Assembly: GCA_973895155.1 (NCBI GenBank)
Contig: OZ316891.1
Span: 10,850,001 to 10,914,000, forward strand
Reading direction: 5' to 3'
Length of the DNA stretch: 64,000 nt
Source of the DNA: Marsupella aquatica
Lineage: Eukaryota; Marchantiophyta
Below the pieces are notes generated by a model. That model saw nothing but the letters and a program-made list of their open reading frames with translations. It was not told the origin of the DNA and made no database searches. Of the stretch, positions 11,459-21,948 are shown piece after piece (positions within the stretch are counted from its first letter, which is position 1; every line of letters starts with the position of its first letter). The position numbers and the translations under genes are program-made.

Positions 11459-12137
11459 GGGTATTCACTACACGGTCAAGATGAGCACGAAACTCTTGTG
11501 TTATCATCCTTCGGGAGCTCAAAACCTACTAAGTTCGGCTTTGAGAGGTGTGAGAGGCCGGATCGACTCTCCTTCCTTATATCCGGATTCGACTGTGGTC
11601 GTGCCTGTGTTTGACTTATGGTTTTAAAAACTTTGGCAATGGACAGCTGTTGTTGAGTAGAGTCTCGGTATAAGCTTTATATCTCATTCCAGGCTTATAA
11701 CAAAAAGTTCCGGGTTGATCCTCCTTCTCTAATATCAATCCGGGTTGACCTCAGATCAGCTTGAAAGTCTCATAACACTTCAAAGTAGTCTTTAGGTCCC
11801 TCTTCAGCATTATTTAAGATCTTAAACGTAAAATTCTAAAATTTATGGTTAGTTAACCATTCTTTTATAAACATCCTTATCTCACACTATTTCCACATAC
11901 TCAAAAGATTTAACAATCACAATAATTTTACTTCAAGGGTCCAAACTTCTCATTCATTTAGACTTGAAGGGGGAATAATTCCTTTGTATTAAATACTCAT
12001 ATGCAATGGAGTGCTTGCTACAAATGGAGGTAACAAAGTTGCAATCTTGCAACTGAGCGCTCATGAAATTTCTTCACACAAAAAGTGGCAAAAACTCTAT
12101 TGCATATAGGCTAACAGAAACTAAGAGGCTTTACACC

Positions 12138-12456
12138 GTGCCAGGAAACAGGAAAATGATTTCCTATTATGAGCAAAATTTACTGTTATCAGCAAAAATG
12201 AGATATAAAAAATTTCTCATTAAAACTCAAAATTTTCAAAATATTTTTAAAAACGATCATTTTTGGCTAGCGCCAGGCGCTACTATTACTAGCTTGGGCG
12301 CTAGTAAAAAAATATCAAAAATTTAAACCAAAAAAAAAAATTTCCAAAAGAAAAAAAATTCACAAAAAATTTCAAAAAAATTTCAAAAAAATTTCAAAAA
12401 TTCTCATCCATTTTGCTGTTTACTATTTATTGTTTCCTATTTCCTGTTTCCTGGCA
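12138..12456. repeat. Foldback (inverted-repeat) sequence with perfect 19-bp arms
   Basis: The left arm at 12138-12156 (CGTGCCAGGAAACAGGAAA) is the exact reverse complement of the right arm ending at 12456. Between the arms the DNA is very A/T-rich, with a second palindrome CTAGCGCC...GGCGCTAG at about 12269-12304. The shape suits a MITE or foldback element of about 320 bp; no clear target duplication is seen. Confidence 0.6.
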
Positions 12457-13520
12457 CGATGGTTATACCCGAAACTAAAGGGGAAAAGAGATAATGAAAG
12501 GACATGCCCTTTCATATCTTAAAGGTCATAAACTAAAGTAAAAAGTATGAAAATATGTTATAAGAGTACTCAAGGTTCACTAGAATGTTGCTGAAATGAA
12601 AAACTAACCAAAAGTTATCCCTAGTGTAAACTGAAGTAAAAGTGTTTTTTGTACTTTTGTGGTAAAACTAATAAATAGTGAGTTTATCAAAATTTTAATT
12701 TCTAACATTAAAGTCAAAATGAGATGAAACTTTACTAGGTGGAATATTTATATACATGCTTCATGCTGCGACTTTTCTGAGGTGTCTAAGTGCCTTAATA
12801 AAATCGATGAAAAGTGCTGTCGGATAAAAAATACACTATTCCGGAAAATTTTCTAAGTGTCGGAAACGCCGTTGCGCCTTTGCGCACTCACGCTTAAGCA
12901 AAACTAAAAATGCTATAATTTCTAAACGACATGTCGGTTTTGGCCGATACTTTCAGGGTATGGTTCGCTACATAAGGGCTATCTCCTGAAAAAGTATGAG
13001 ACTTTTCTAACTACTTTAACTATTTAACTAAAACTGCAGAGATCGACTGATCTTAACTATTGTCGTGGGAGAACTAATCTTGTTGGAGTAGTGTTGTCTG
13101 ATCTGGTTGCTGAACTCTTGTGTAGGTATTCTCTTGCATAGCTTCTTGAATTACATCCATGTCTTGAGTGTGATGCCGATGAAAGGTAAAGACTTTCGCT
13201 GTCGTTCAATATTCAGAACAGGAAGTAGTCTCCGGTGTAGCATGACATTAGGTAAAGTGTTTAGTTGATCTAAATTGCTACAAAAAGTAACTATAATGCA
13301 CCTTTGAGTTAGAAAAAATTCAAAATTTATAATTTTTCTATCATTTCTAACTAATGTACTATATTACATCCCTCATGTACGATGTACACAATTCTGAGGA
13401 ATGAGTGTAGAGAATTTTGAGTTTAAATAGATATGTGAGCATGAACAAGGAGAAGTCTTGCGGCTGATCCCTCATAGGGGCCTGCCAGCAGTACTAGGGC
13501 GTGCCAGCAGTAGCGCCTGC

Positions 13521-13636
13521 CAGCCTTTCACCTTCCACTAAAAATGCCCTGCATGCGCTCTTGCTACGGTTGTCCTCACAGCCTTTCACCTTCCACTAAA
13601 AACGCCCTGCATGCGCTCTTGCTACGGATGTCTTCA
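13521..13636. repeat. Tandem repeat, 58-bp unit x2
   Basis: CAGCCTTTCACCTTCCACTA starts at 13521 and again at 13579, each followed by GCCCTGCATGCGCTCTTGCT. The copies are nearly identical. A shorter GCCAGCAGTA repeat precedes them. Confidence 0.9.
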
Positions 13637-13983
13637 CACTACAAATCATCCTCTTCTTACCAACTAGGGCCTCAATAAACGAGTTTTCAGGGCCTCAACA
13701 AATGACAGAGTTTTCTTTGGTGAAGTACCCCTGACAACTTCCCAATGGAGCTTCCGCCAACTCTAGCCGCTTTCTCTTCTTCACACGGAGCTGACACCTA
13801 GTAAGTCACATGACACCTTATATGGCATGCATCTATATATGGCTAATTATTTGGTACCAACTATTTGGTACCAAATCCTAACAAGTCTAATGTAACGGTG
13901 TCAAATTTACATTCGTCTTTGGCCAAAAAGTTAAATCCATATTTTGGGGCCTCTAAAAAAATATTGAGAGATTTACACTTGAC

Positions 13984-15870
13984 CATGGCAAAAAAAGGCC
14001 AACTCCAACTACTCCACTAAAATCAAGTAATGTCCAAGAAGTTGGTGAAGTTGGTGAGGTCAATGGGCCAACAAGCGTTGCTAAAAGGAGAAAAAGTACT
14101 AAGAAACGGATGGCGGCTTGTTATTGCAAGACAACAAGCCAAAATACTTAGCCACAAGGAAAACCTGAAAATTTTCAAATTTCAAAAACACAAAAATTCT
14201 GACTACAAGGTTCCTCATCGTGCAAATACACTAGTCTGTACAATAATGGAGGAAAAATCACAAAATGTCCCTCAGTCATCATATTTTAAAAAATTAATAT
14301 GTGTTGAGCAAATGTCGTTTACTTGGAGTCTATTAATGCGAGCTAGTCGACGAATCCCTCCAAAACTGGGTCAATGAGTGGAAAATTAAAAAAACAGAAT
14401 GAATAGTAACAATTTTTGAAACTCCCGTTTGATTCCATGTAAATACAGAGCTCTACAGTATATAGGAGGACAAATCCAGCATGCAAAAGCAAAAGGTATG
14501 TCGCCATTTTTTAAATATTAAAAATGTGCTAAGCAACTTTGTTTTTTCTTCATTCTTATTGATAAAAGCTGACAATTCCCTCCAAACCTGGGGCCAATGA
14601 GTCTTCGCCAATAAACTCAAACTCAGCAACATTAGTCAATCCATCTCACGCTGATCCGTTGCTCTCAAAGATATATTTGCAAACCCAGCCCAACACTTCC
14701 ACATGTTCATTGTACTTCAGTTTTAGAGTTGTTTATTTTTCTTTATGCTACTCACACTTTTGCATTCTCTATTTGTGCCCACTCTTCTACAACTATTTTC
14801 TGAGGGAAGTCTAAGCATTTTCCTTCATTTAACCAATGAAAAGACCCTCCTCCTACTCCAACTCTCTTAGATCATGGTGGACAATGCTGACACTGCAGTT
14901 GAGTCTGAACTGACGTTTGATGAACATTTGGGCGTCTTCTAATTGATGAGGACGCATGGTGGCACTCTTATACTCTATCTTCACCACATGCGGCAAAGAC
15001 ATTTATGATTCTGAATTTTGGGTATGTTTCTTTTACTTTGTTTAAGTTGTTTGTGAGTCTTTAGCTTTATTTTTGTCTTGTGCACTAAAAGTAACTAATT
15101 ATGACCATCAATTTGCAACTTGGCCAAGCTCAATATGACATAGGTCTACATATGTTTTGTTTTGTTCATTGAGATATAGAGGCATAAATTGTCATCCTCA
15201 AGATCATCTTGAGGTTGTAAGTTTTCCTGTGTGTGTCCATCATTCATATGAAGGTTACATGGACTAAACTATTAATATCAATATTAAGAGAAAATAGTGA
15301 ATGAATCATTTTTTAATGGTTTGTAAGACTTGATTTCTCTCAACCTCATGAGATTTTTCCCAATACAAGCCTTTAAGTCCATAGGTACTTCATTTTTGTT
15401 CTCATTCATTTATTCATAATTCAGTCTTCTTGAAGCAAGAAATGAAACCTCACGACAATCGTGAAGTTCTACTGTACTTTATTTTATGACCAATAATTCT
15501 CATTCTTTTGGGTTAAATTGAATCTCTTAGTAGGTCTCGTGAATGTATTGCTGCAAACATATTGTAGTCTAACATTCTGTCAGTCCACATCCGTGTAATT
15601 ACTTGCGGACCTTCTAGACCACTATTATTTCTAACATTATTGCCTTATACCTACATAATGGACTTTTTAATGCAAAGTTGACCCAACTATGCATGTTAAG
15701 CACTTGCATGGGACCATATTAAGTTTAACCACAAAAACTAGGTTTAGTGCCTAGATGAATTTCACTTTAGTATCCAAGTAGCCTGAAACCTCACGATGAT
15801 ATTGAGGTTTCTTCTGGACCCTGACAACCTGTCATCTTCAACTGATGAGTAATTTTCTTAACATTTTTTA
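13984..15870 (+). other. Probable upstream exons and introns of the DUF8039 gene
   Basis: The stretch at 13995-14120 has an open, lysine-rich frame (KSSNVQEVGEVGEVNGP, then RRKSTKKRM), and 14873-15020 has another coding-like piece ending in a good donor (TTTTGG|GTATGT). Neither can be joined with certainty to the ORF at 15871. The interval 15021-15870 looks like an intron and carries three copies of the palindrome family described below (15196-15214, 15445-15467, 15786-15810). No named domain is visible in this part. Confidence 0.35.
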
Positions 15871-17377
15871 ATGCAGATCATGACTACAACTCGGAGTGCC
15901 AATTTTTTGTTCTCCCAAGGGTCTGAAGTACTTCTTCATCTTGAGAATATATTGGTTGCAAGGGGGGTTGTGTTTAAGACCAATCCAGAAGACACTTGTC
16001 ATTCTGAGGCATTGTGTAACAACCGCATGAGTGTTCTGGTGGTTGAAATCTTTGAGCCAACAAAACCTCTTCCTTACCCAAATCCAGGAGCTGACACCAC
16101 TGGGGAGGCTTTGCGTTCATATGTTATATGGGACTGTGCTAGTGCCATTTTGGCAAATGAGAACATCCCATTGCAGGTCCAAAAAGCATCCAATGATACT
16201 CCCAACCTTGTGAGACTTGAAAGAACTGATGATTCAAGGATTGTTGGAAACCAAGTCCCCAATTCCAACAATGAACCGGTTGCACCATTTTGTTCAGGAG
16301 ATGATGTGCTATTGCAACTTACAAGCATTATTGTTGCACGGGGTGAAGTTTCTAATACTCAACCAGAGGATACTTGTGGTGACATATTATTGGGATCAGG
16401 GCATATTAGTGTCCATGTGGTTGAAGCACTTCATGGGGTGACTCAATTGCCATACCATAACACTAACATAAAGACAATTGAGCAGTCTGTAGGTAGTGTT
16501 GTCTCGGGGGGTTAACTAAGTGTATATTTTGGGGTACCACCTGTGATCCTAGCTTAATATAAATAGACCTATTTTATAAAGAAAATATTCCAAGAATATT
16601 CTCTATTTTCAATATTAATAACCTATTTTACTTTATAAAGGGTATATATTAAAGAATATTCTATAAACATGAGTTTATAATACCTTCTTTTGCCTCCTAC
16701 GCTTTTTAAAAATTTAGTTAAAATCTGTCAAAAATACCTATTTTGGATTGCACGTGGTTCCTAAGATTTTTGATAGTCAACCCCCCGAGAGTGTTGTTCT
16801 TTGGGATATAGTCAATGTATATCATGTTGGCGAGCAATTCAATGGGTGTGAATCGATTGAGATTCAAAATGGCGGACTCAGCCAAGGACCACATGACAAC
16901 TACGATTTGAATGATCGTTCCAAGTGGTACCTAAAAGATGTGGAGATTTATACTGTTGATCGGGTGACATTGCTTGCAAGAGGATCAATCACAGCATGGC
17001 AACCCACAACAGCAATAAACAATGAAGTGCTTGGTGATGGTCATGTTGGGGTGCTAGTTGAACGTGTGATTTGCAATATCCACATGCAACAGAAGGAATT
17101 TCCCACATTTTTAGTGGGAACCCCGTGCTTGGTAAAATGGCCGGTTGCAACTTTGAAATTCTATCCTTCTGACAAGTTTCTTGGAGATCTTCTGTCAGAA
17201 CTTGAGGATGAACAGACTGTACATAAAGAGGGGGATAATGATGAGGATGATTTGTTCTCTTCTATGGAGTACCAGCAAAAGAAAAGACATTATTCAATGG
17301 GCGGGTTGAGAAAACCAGCCAACCCAAATGCACGCCAAAAAAAGAGTGGAGCAGAGAAGAAGTGTGAAGGTGGATGA
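15871..17377 (+). pseudogene. DUF8039-like repeat protein ORF, interrupted by a MITE
   Basis: The open frame 15871-16502 continues in phase at 16798-17377 once the 287-bp MITE and one copy of its 8-bp target duplication are removed (the split codon becomes GTT, giving GSVV|LWDIV); about 403 residues. The protein has three related units of about 70 residues: VLLHLENILVARG...SVLVVEIF...YVIWD, then VLLQLTSIIVARG...ISVHVVEAL...VVLWD, then VTLLARGSITA...VGVLVERV...CLVKWP. This pattern matches DUF8039, a repeat known from plant transposon-encoded proteins. The MITE adds a stop (GGTTAA) at once. The 3' end overlaps the next ORF (17328-17732) in another frame at an A7 run. It is probably an accessory or DNA-binding protein of the element. 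Confidence 0.65.
16503..16789. mobile_element. hAT-type MITE, copy 1 (287 bp)
   Basis: The terminal inverted repeats are CTCGGGGGGTTAACTA on the left and, read inward from the right, CTCGGGGGGTTGACTA. The flanking 8-bp direct repeat AGTGTTGT (16495-16502 and 16790-16797) is the target duplication length of the hAT superfamily. There is no coding capacity. The inside is AT-rich and has ATATTCCAAGAATATTC. A second copy is at 26059-26343 in the same orientation. Confidence 0.92.
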
Positions 17378-17732
17378 GAACAAAATAGCTCAAGTGGGCA
17401 TGAAGAAGTGCAAGTGTGGAATGGAATGTTGTCGGAACTTCCCCCGCACAGACATTGAAGAGGTCAGAACTGAGTTCTATGGTTTGGACAATGATAACAA
17501 AATCAGTCATATGATGAATGTTTTTGAAATGAGGGAGAGATCTATGGTTGAGCAAGGACAAATGGTTGTCAAAGGTTGCATCATTTGCAAAATGGCATTT
17601 GCAATTATATTTGGAATTTCTACAAGCACCTTCTACAACTATGAGAATCTATACAAGGGTGGTTGTAAAGTGGGGTTTCATGGCAATAAGGGCACCAAAA
17701 AACCAACGCGCATTAGGCTGTTTAAGCAGTAG
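17328..17732 (+). pseudogene. N-terminal part of a DUF7869-type element protein
   Basis: The ORF encodes KCKCGMECCRNFPRTDIEEV, a linker with charged residues, then GCIICKMAFAIIFGISTSTFYN and HGNKGTKK. This cysteine-rich entry, C..AF..I.GIS..T.Y block and HGN.G motif are the usual N-terminal half of proteins whose C-terminal half is DUF7869. The ORF stops at TAG 17730-17732 with no DUF7869 core after it. A matching C-terminal half lies on the other strand at 9339-11458, which suggests an inversion or two separate copies. At the 5' side a single-base change in the A7 run (17337-17343) would fuse it to the DUF8039 ORF. It is inactive as it stands. Confidence 0.6.
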
Positions 17733-18038
17733 AGTGAGGAGGCTCTACCCTTTTGGTAGAGGATCTTGGGTCCGGATTATAGGACCAATCTTGCATTGCA
17801 TGATGAGAGCCTGGATATGAGGGTACTAACTGATTCGTTGTGAGGGGAATGCCTACTCCACCGCTGGAAGTGAAGGCAGGAAGTTTGAGATCCTGATCGT
17901 GAATACATTGGTTGTGAGAAGGGAGGCCAGGTCGACCCGGACATCACCATTGCAGGCCCGATTGAGTCCAGATTTTCCCCACGTTAGATGACCCTGCATT
18001 GTGGTTGACGAAATCTTAATGCAATTCTTCCGAAATGA

Positions 18039-18947
18039 TTTTCAATTGATCAGAAACGCTCCGGCCAGGTCGACCCGGACTTTTCCGACCCGGCCTTCGT
18101 CGACCCGGCTGAATTTCCGGATGCACCCGGCCATGCCTCCCTAGACACCCTAGCTGATTTCCAGATCATCTCAGACACATTCGAGAAGGTGAAGAGGAAG
18201 ACCACTGTGATGGAGAAGGCCATCACTGACATTTCTCAGAAATTAGGAGTGAAACCAGGGCAGATTCTTGAGAAGATCTCCACCATGAGTGATGCCACAG
18301 ATAAGAGGAAGTTAGAGAAGGAGAATGAGTTCCTCAAGAAGAAGGTATCTGAACTCAAACAGCAGTTGGAAAGGAGTAAGAAGAAGAATGAGCTTGAGCA
18401 TACTCTCCAACTCAGTATCACTCAATCTTTGGATCTGATTGAGCCTTTGACTAAGATAGCTTCTCTGGATCTTCTTAAGGCCCAAATTTATAATGAGTAT
18501 TTGGCCAAGAACACTACACCCATCCTTTTCTCCAAGATTAACCATTTAGTGGTAGATGTGAGTACCAAGGTGGATGATGCATTTACAGGTCTCTCAAAGA
18601 CCTGTGAAGCCTTAAGGGAGATGAGTGACTTAACTACTGAGGAGCTATTAGCTGATACTGAGATTCCTCCCTTTACTACCAGATCTTTCTCTCCTAGTCC
18701 TCATGAAGGAGTCTATTCCACTGGCCCCTTATCACCCCTCAACCCTCCTGGTTTCCCCACTCCCAGTACACACTTCCACTCCCATTCTTACACTTATTCT
18801 CATGACCCAAGTGCCCATCAGGAGAACATGGATATTGACCCGTCCATCCCTTTTACCACTGGTCAGCAGGGAGTTTTCCTTCGACCAGAACCCCTTGCCA
18901 TGGCTAACCCTGAGGAGGTTCCTTCCCAAAAACTAGGACCAGAATAG
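18039..18947 (+). CDS. Coiled-coil protein of unknown function, inside the giant element
   Basis: The frame is open from 18039 to the TAG at 18945-18947 (about 302 residues; the first in-frame ATG is near 18210, so an upstream exon may supply the true start). The first 50 residues are rich in D-P-A/D-P-D repeats. At 18300-18400 there is a strong heptad-like coiled coil (KRKLEKENEFLKKKVSELKQ and following). Then comes a leucine-rich helical part, and from about 18670 a Pro/Ser/Thr/His-rich tail (PSTHFHSHSYTYSHDPS). There is no zinc knuckle or protease, so a retrotransposon gag is not supported. I do not recognise a family. The absence of stops over 900 bases and the ordered composition suggest real coding sequence. 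Confidence 0.45.
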   Translation, partial: FSIDQKRSGQVDPDFSDPAFVDPAEFPDAPGHASLDTLADFQIISDTFEKVKRKTTVMEKAITDISQKLGVKPGQILEKISTMSDATDKRKLEKENEFLKKKVSELKQQLERSKKKNELEHTLQLSITQSLDLIEPLTKIASLDLLKAQIYNEYLAKNTTPILFSKINHLVVDVSTKVDDAFTGLSKTCEALREMSDLTTEELLADTEIPPFTTRSFSPSPHEGVYSTGPLSPLNPPGFPTPSTHFHSHSYTYSHDPSAHQENMDIDPSIPFTTGQQGVFLRPEPLAMANPEEVPSQKLGPE

Positions 18948-21195
18948 AGTTATATTTAGAGAGTTAGAGCCACATTAGTTTAGACTTAGAAATATCTATA
19001 TAGATTAGTATATGAGTAAGTAGACTCCAGTATTTTGTTGATGTATTCATTGGAGACTCTACTCCATTTTTGACTAGGATAGTTCACTTTTATTTACATA
19101 TTTCTTTAGACTTGGGTTTTGAAGAGGCATGTCTTTTCATAATCTCCACTTTTAGTACAAAAGGAGGAGAATCCAAAGTCAACCAGGAGAGAGAAAATAT
19201 ACATTTGATTTCCTCATTACCTTTGAAGGAATCTATGTCTTTTCTTCCCTTTCTTTTTACCATGGTTGAGTAAAAGAAAAAAGTTTTAGCAACCCTTGAG
19301 TTGTTGTGAAGTGTTCAATGAATGCTAGAGTGTGCCTTAATGATATTGAAAGATCAATGAGATTTGTGATCAATACATTTGGAAGATTCACCAAAGAGGA
19401 AATTGACATTTGCACAAAACTCAAACAAGCAATCTTAAGGATTGTAGGAGAAGTAAGCCAATTCGAGTATCCGAGTACCGTCTTAAGCAAGACCAGAAAA
19501 GTGTCTCGGGTTGATTTACATTGTTGTCTTCTAAATTCAAGAGATGGAGAAGAGTTGCTACGAGAAATAAAAAAGCATAGAAAATGTTAATTTCTGAATC
19601 TTAAATTAGGCCATAATCCTTATTGAAGGAGTGGTGATGGTCAGAAATTCAATTCCCTTGCACTTTGAAAACTCCTATCTACTCTCTCTCTAGTTTCAAT
19701 CTTTGTTAATTCTAGTCTTTATTATTGCACTATGAATCCTAGGGATTATCCACTTGAGTTTGTGGTTAAACACTTATGTTAAGGAGATCATTAGAAATCT
19801 CTCCAACCTAAGAATGTTGGTGTAAACTTCTCAAATTGTGTTAATTCAGTCTTTTTGATCTTATCCACTCCTAACCGGAACGAAATCGAGTTGTTAAGGA
19901 GTAAATAGTCATTTATCTCTTTATCACCTTGCTACAAATAGATTCCTTGTTGGTGATGTTTCACATATTCCTTAGTTCTTGATGCATAGTTTTTGGCGTG
20001 ACATTGCTTGTGCATGGGATGCAAAGATTGTTACTTACCAATTACTTATGGCTTCAAATTTGATTATGATGGTGTCTCTTATTTGTGACACAAAGTACCG
20101 ATTGGATACAGAAGTGATTGATTACTAGTCTCCACTCAATACCTTGGAAGGAAAAGTTGAGACATGTTGACGGCATTTTAGTAATCATCCTAGTACCGTA
20201 ATCCTTTCCAAAAATGTTTTTGCGGATATACCACCTAAATCATATCAAATGAAGTTATGTTGAGGAGTCACCTTGGTTGTTTCCTAACTCCCTCACCATA
20301 CCTCAAGGTTTTCATTGTGTTTTATTAATTGTTTCCATTTGTTAATTTTATTTTTAATGTCAAGCAGACATTTAAAACTATGCCTTGCTGAGCAACCATA
20401 GTAAAAGGCTCAACTTTGTGTTTTTGTTACCTTATTCATTCATAAGTGCTAAATCATAGAAAATCATTCCTTACATGTTCTTCCATGGGAACCAATACCG
20501 AGTTTTGGATCTTAAATGTTTATTTATGTCTCTAGTGTGATACTACAAGGGAGGACTATTCAAGTTAGCTACAGTACCTCTGTCATAACTGTCTGCACAA
20601 TCACCAAGGTACCGATAGTCAGTGTTTATGTGGAATAGTGGAGTAGATTCCTGTTGTACTAGAGGTGCCTATTCATTAGTGTTTCCTGTATTGCTGGTAG
20701 CTACATGTGCCAATCATTGCACAGGCTAGACAATCCCTCTACTATACGTATGACTGGTGAAGGAGGTGCGTATCTCATTGTCCTTATCTTATCTTGGTTT
20801 GGTATCTGATTATCTTCTTTCTCAATTGTACGTGAGCTAATGGGTGTGATGAGTCTCCTTACGGGCTCAATGCGCTTTCTCATTTGTATTTGATGAGTTT
20901 TGTGACCGGTTCAATACGCATGTGCGCTTATTATCAGAGTATGCTCTGAGGAGATTGAGTTGCATTGTATTGTTTAGGGTTGCTAAATTAGAAACGATGA
21001 GTTTCGTGACCGGTTCAATACGCATGCGCGCTTATTATCAGAGTATGCTCTGAGGAGATTGAGTTGCATTGTATTGTTTAGGGTTTGAGTTGCTAAATTA
21101 GAAACTTTGATTGAGTTTTGGTATACCAGAACGAGCAAGTTTACAGTATCTACAAAGAATCTTTTAAGATTCTTTGATAGGCGCACGGCTTTGGC
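18948..21195. other. Interior of the giant element with little coding evidence
   Basis: One short ORF (first ATG at 19318, ending 19590, about 90 residues, with MRFVINTFGRFTKEEIDICT) might be real, but no family is recognised. The rest is AT-rich, with a tandem duplication at 20892-21107. Confidence 0.35.
20892..21107. repeat. Tandem duplication, about 104-bp unit x2
   Basis: GATGAGTTTTGTGACCGGTT at 20892 is repeated at 20996 with only a few changes and a 7-bp insertion in the second copy. A third, older partial unit is seen at 20850-20880 (GATGAGTCTCCTTACGGGCT). Confidence 0.88.
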
Positions 21196-21334
21196 ATGGC
21201 TAAGCCCAAGAAGGATCTGGTAATGATGACAAAGCAAGCACATGTTGGGCTTCCAGGTACTTTTCATTTTCCAACCTTGCTACTTTTGTTATTTTGGCAT
21301 GTATTTTTTGACATTCTCATATTTTTTGTTTGTT

Positions 21335-21948
21335 AACCTCACGATCGTCGTGAGGTTTGACTATTCCAATGCTTGATTAAAGTTAGAATTTCAAATTTTT
21401 TTACTTGTTAACCTCATGATCATCGTGAGGTTTCTACATTTTCTTGCTTGACTAACTAAGATGAGGAAAGTCATTTCTACTTGCCTAACCTCATGATCAT
21501 CGTGAGGTGAAGGGTCATCATTTCATGGCTTCATGAGAGCTAGGGTGAAGGACATTTTTTCTTTTCAACCTCACAATGGTGATGATCAAGGTTTCAAATT
21601 TTCATGCATGGATAGAGAATAGTAACATCTTTTTTCTGTGGATCACCTTAAGATATTTGTGAGGATTAGGGTCTTTTTTATGGTTTGGCTATAGGTTCAA
21701 GGATATTTTTGCTTAGAAAATCTCACTATCATTGTGAAGTTTAGCCATATTTTCATGGTTTGGTGAGAGGTCAAGGAGAGTGTCAAGAATATTTTTGTTG
21801 GCAGCTAACCACACAATTATTGTTTCATTTCATATTTATTTGCATGGTTTGGTTCAAGGGTAGAGCTCATGTTTTGTCATTTTTATGCTTCCATAGAAAT
21901 TGTCAAGTTCTATTTTGCTTGCCAAAACCTCACGATTGTCGTGAGGTT
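21335..21948. repeat. Cluster of 23-bp palindromes in intron 1
   Basis: Perfect or near-perfect copies lie at 21335-21357 (arms AACCTCACGA/TCGTGAGGTT around TCG), 21410-21432, 21487-21509 and 21926-21948. Weaker copies are at about 21567-21593 and 21719-21742. Spacing is irregular, so this is not a simple tandem array. Confidence 0.85.

Larger units (their letters stand above)
11459..13983. other. AT-rich interior of the giant element, no intact gene
   Basis: Apart from the foldback at 12138-12456 and the short tandem repeat at 13521-13636, no ORF here has a family signature. The interval probably held the 5' part of the minus-strand gene and regulatory DNA. Confidence 0.4.

Noticed and set aside
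16580-16620. AATATTCCAAGAATATTC in the MITEs as a heat-shock element
   Set aside because: The GAA/TTC blocks are spaced by three bases between TTC and GAA instead of two, so it does not meet the nGAAnnTTCnnGAAn pattern.
18039-18947. The coiled-coil ORF as a retrotransposon gag
   Set aside because: There is no CCHC knuckle, protease or downstream pol, and no LTR pair around it.
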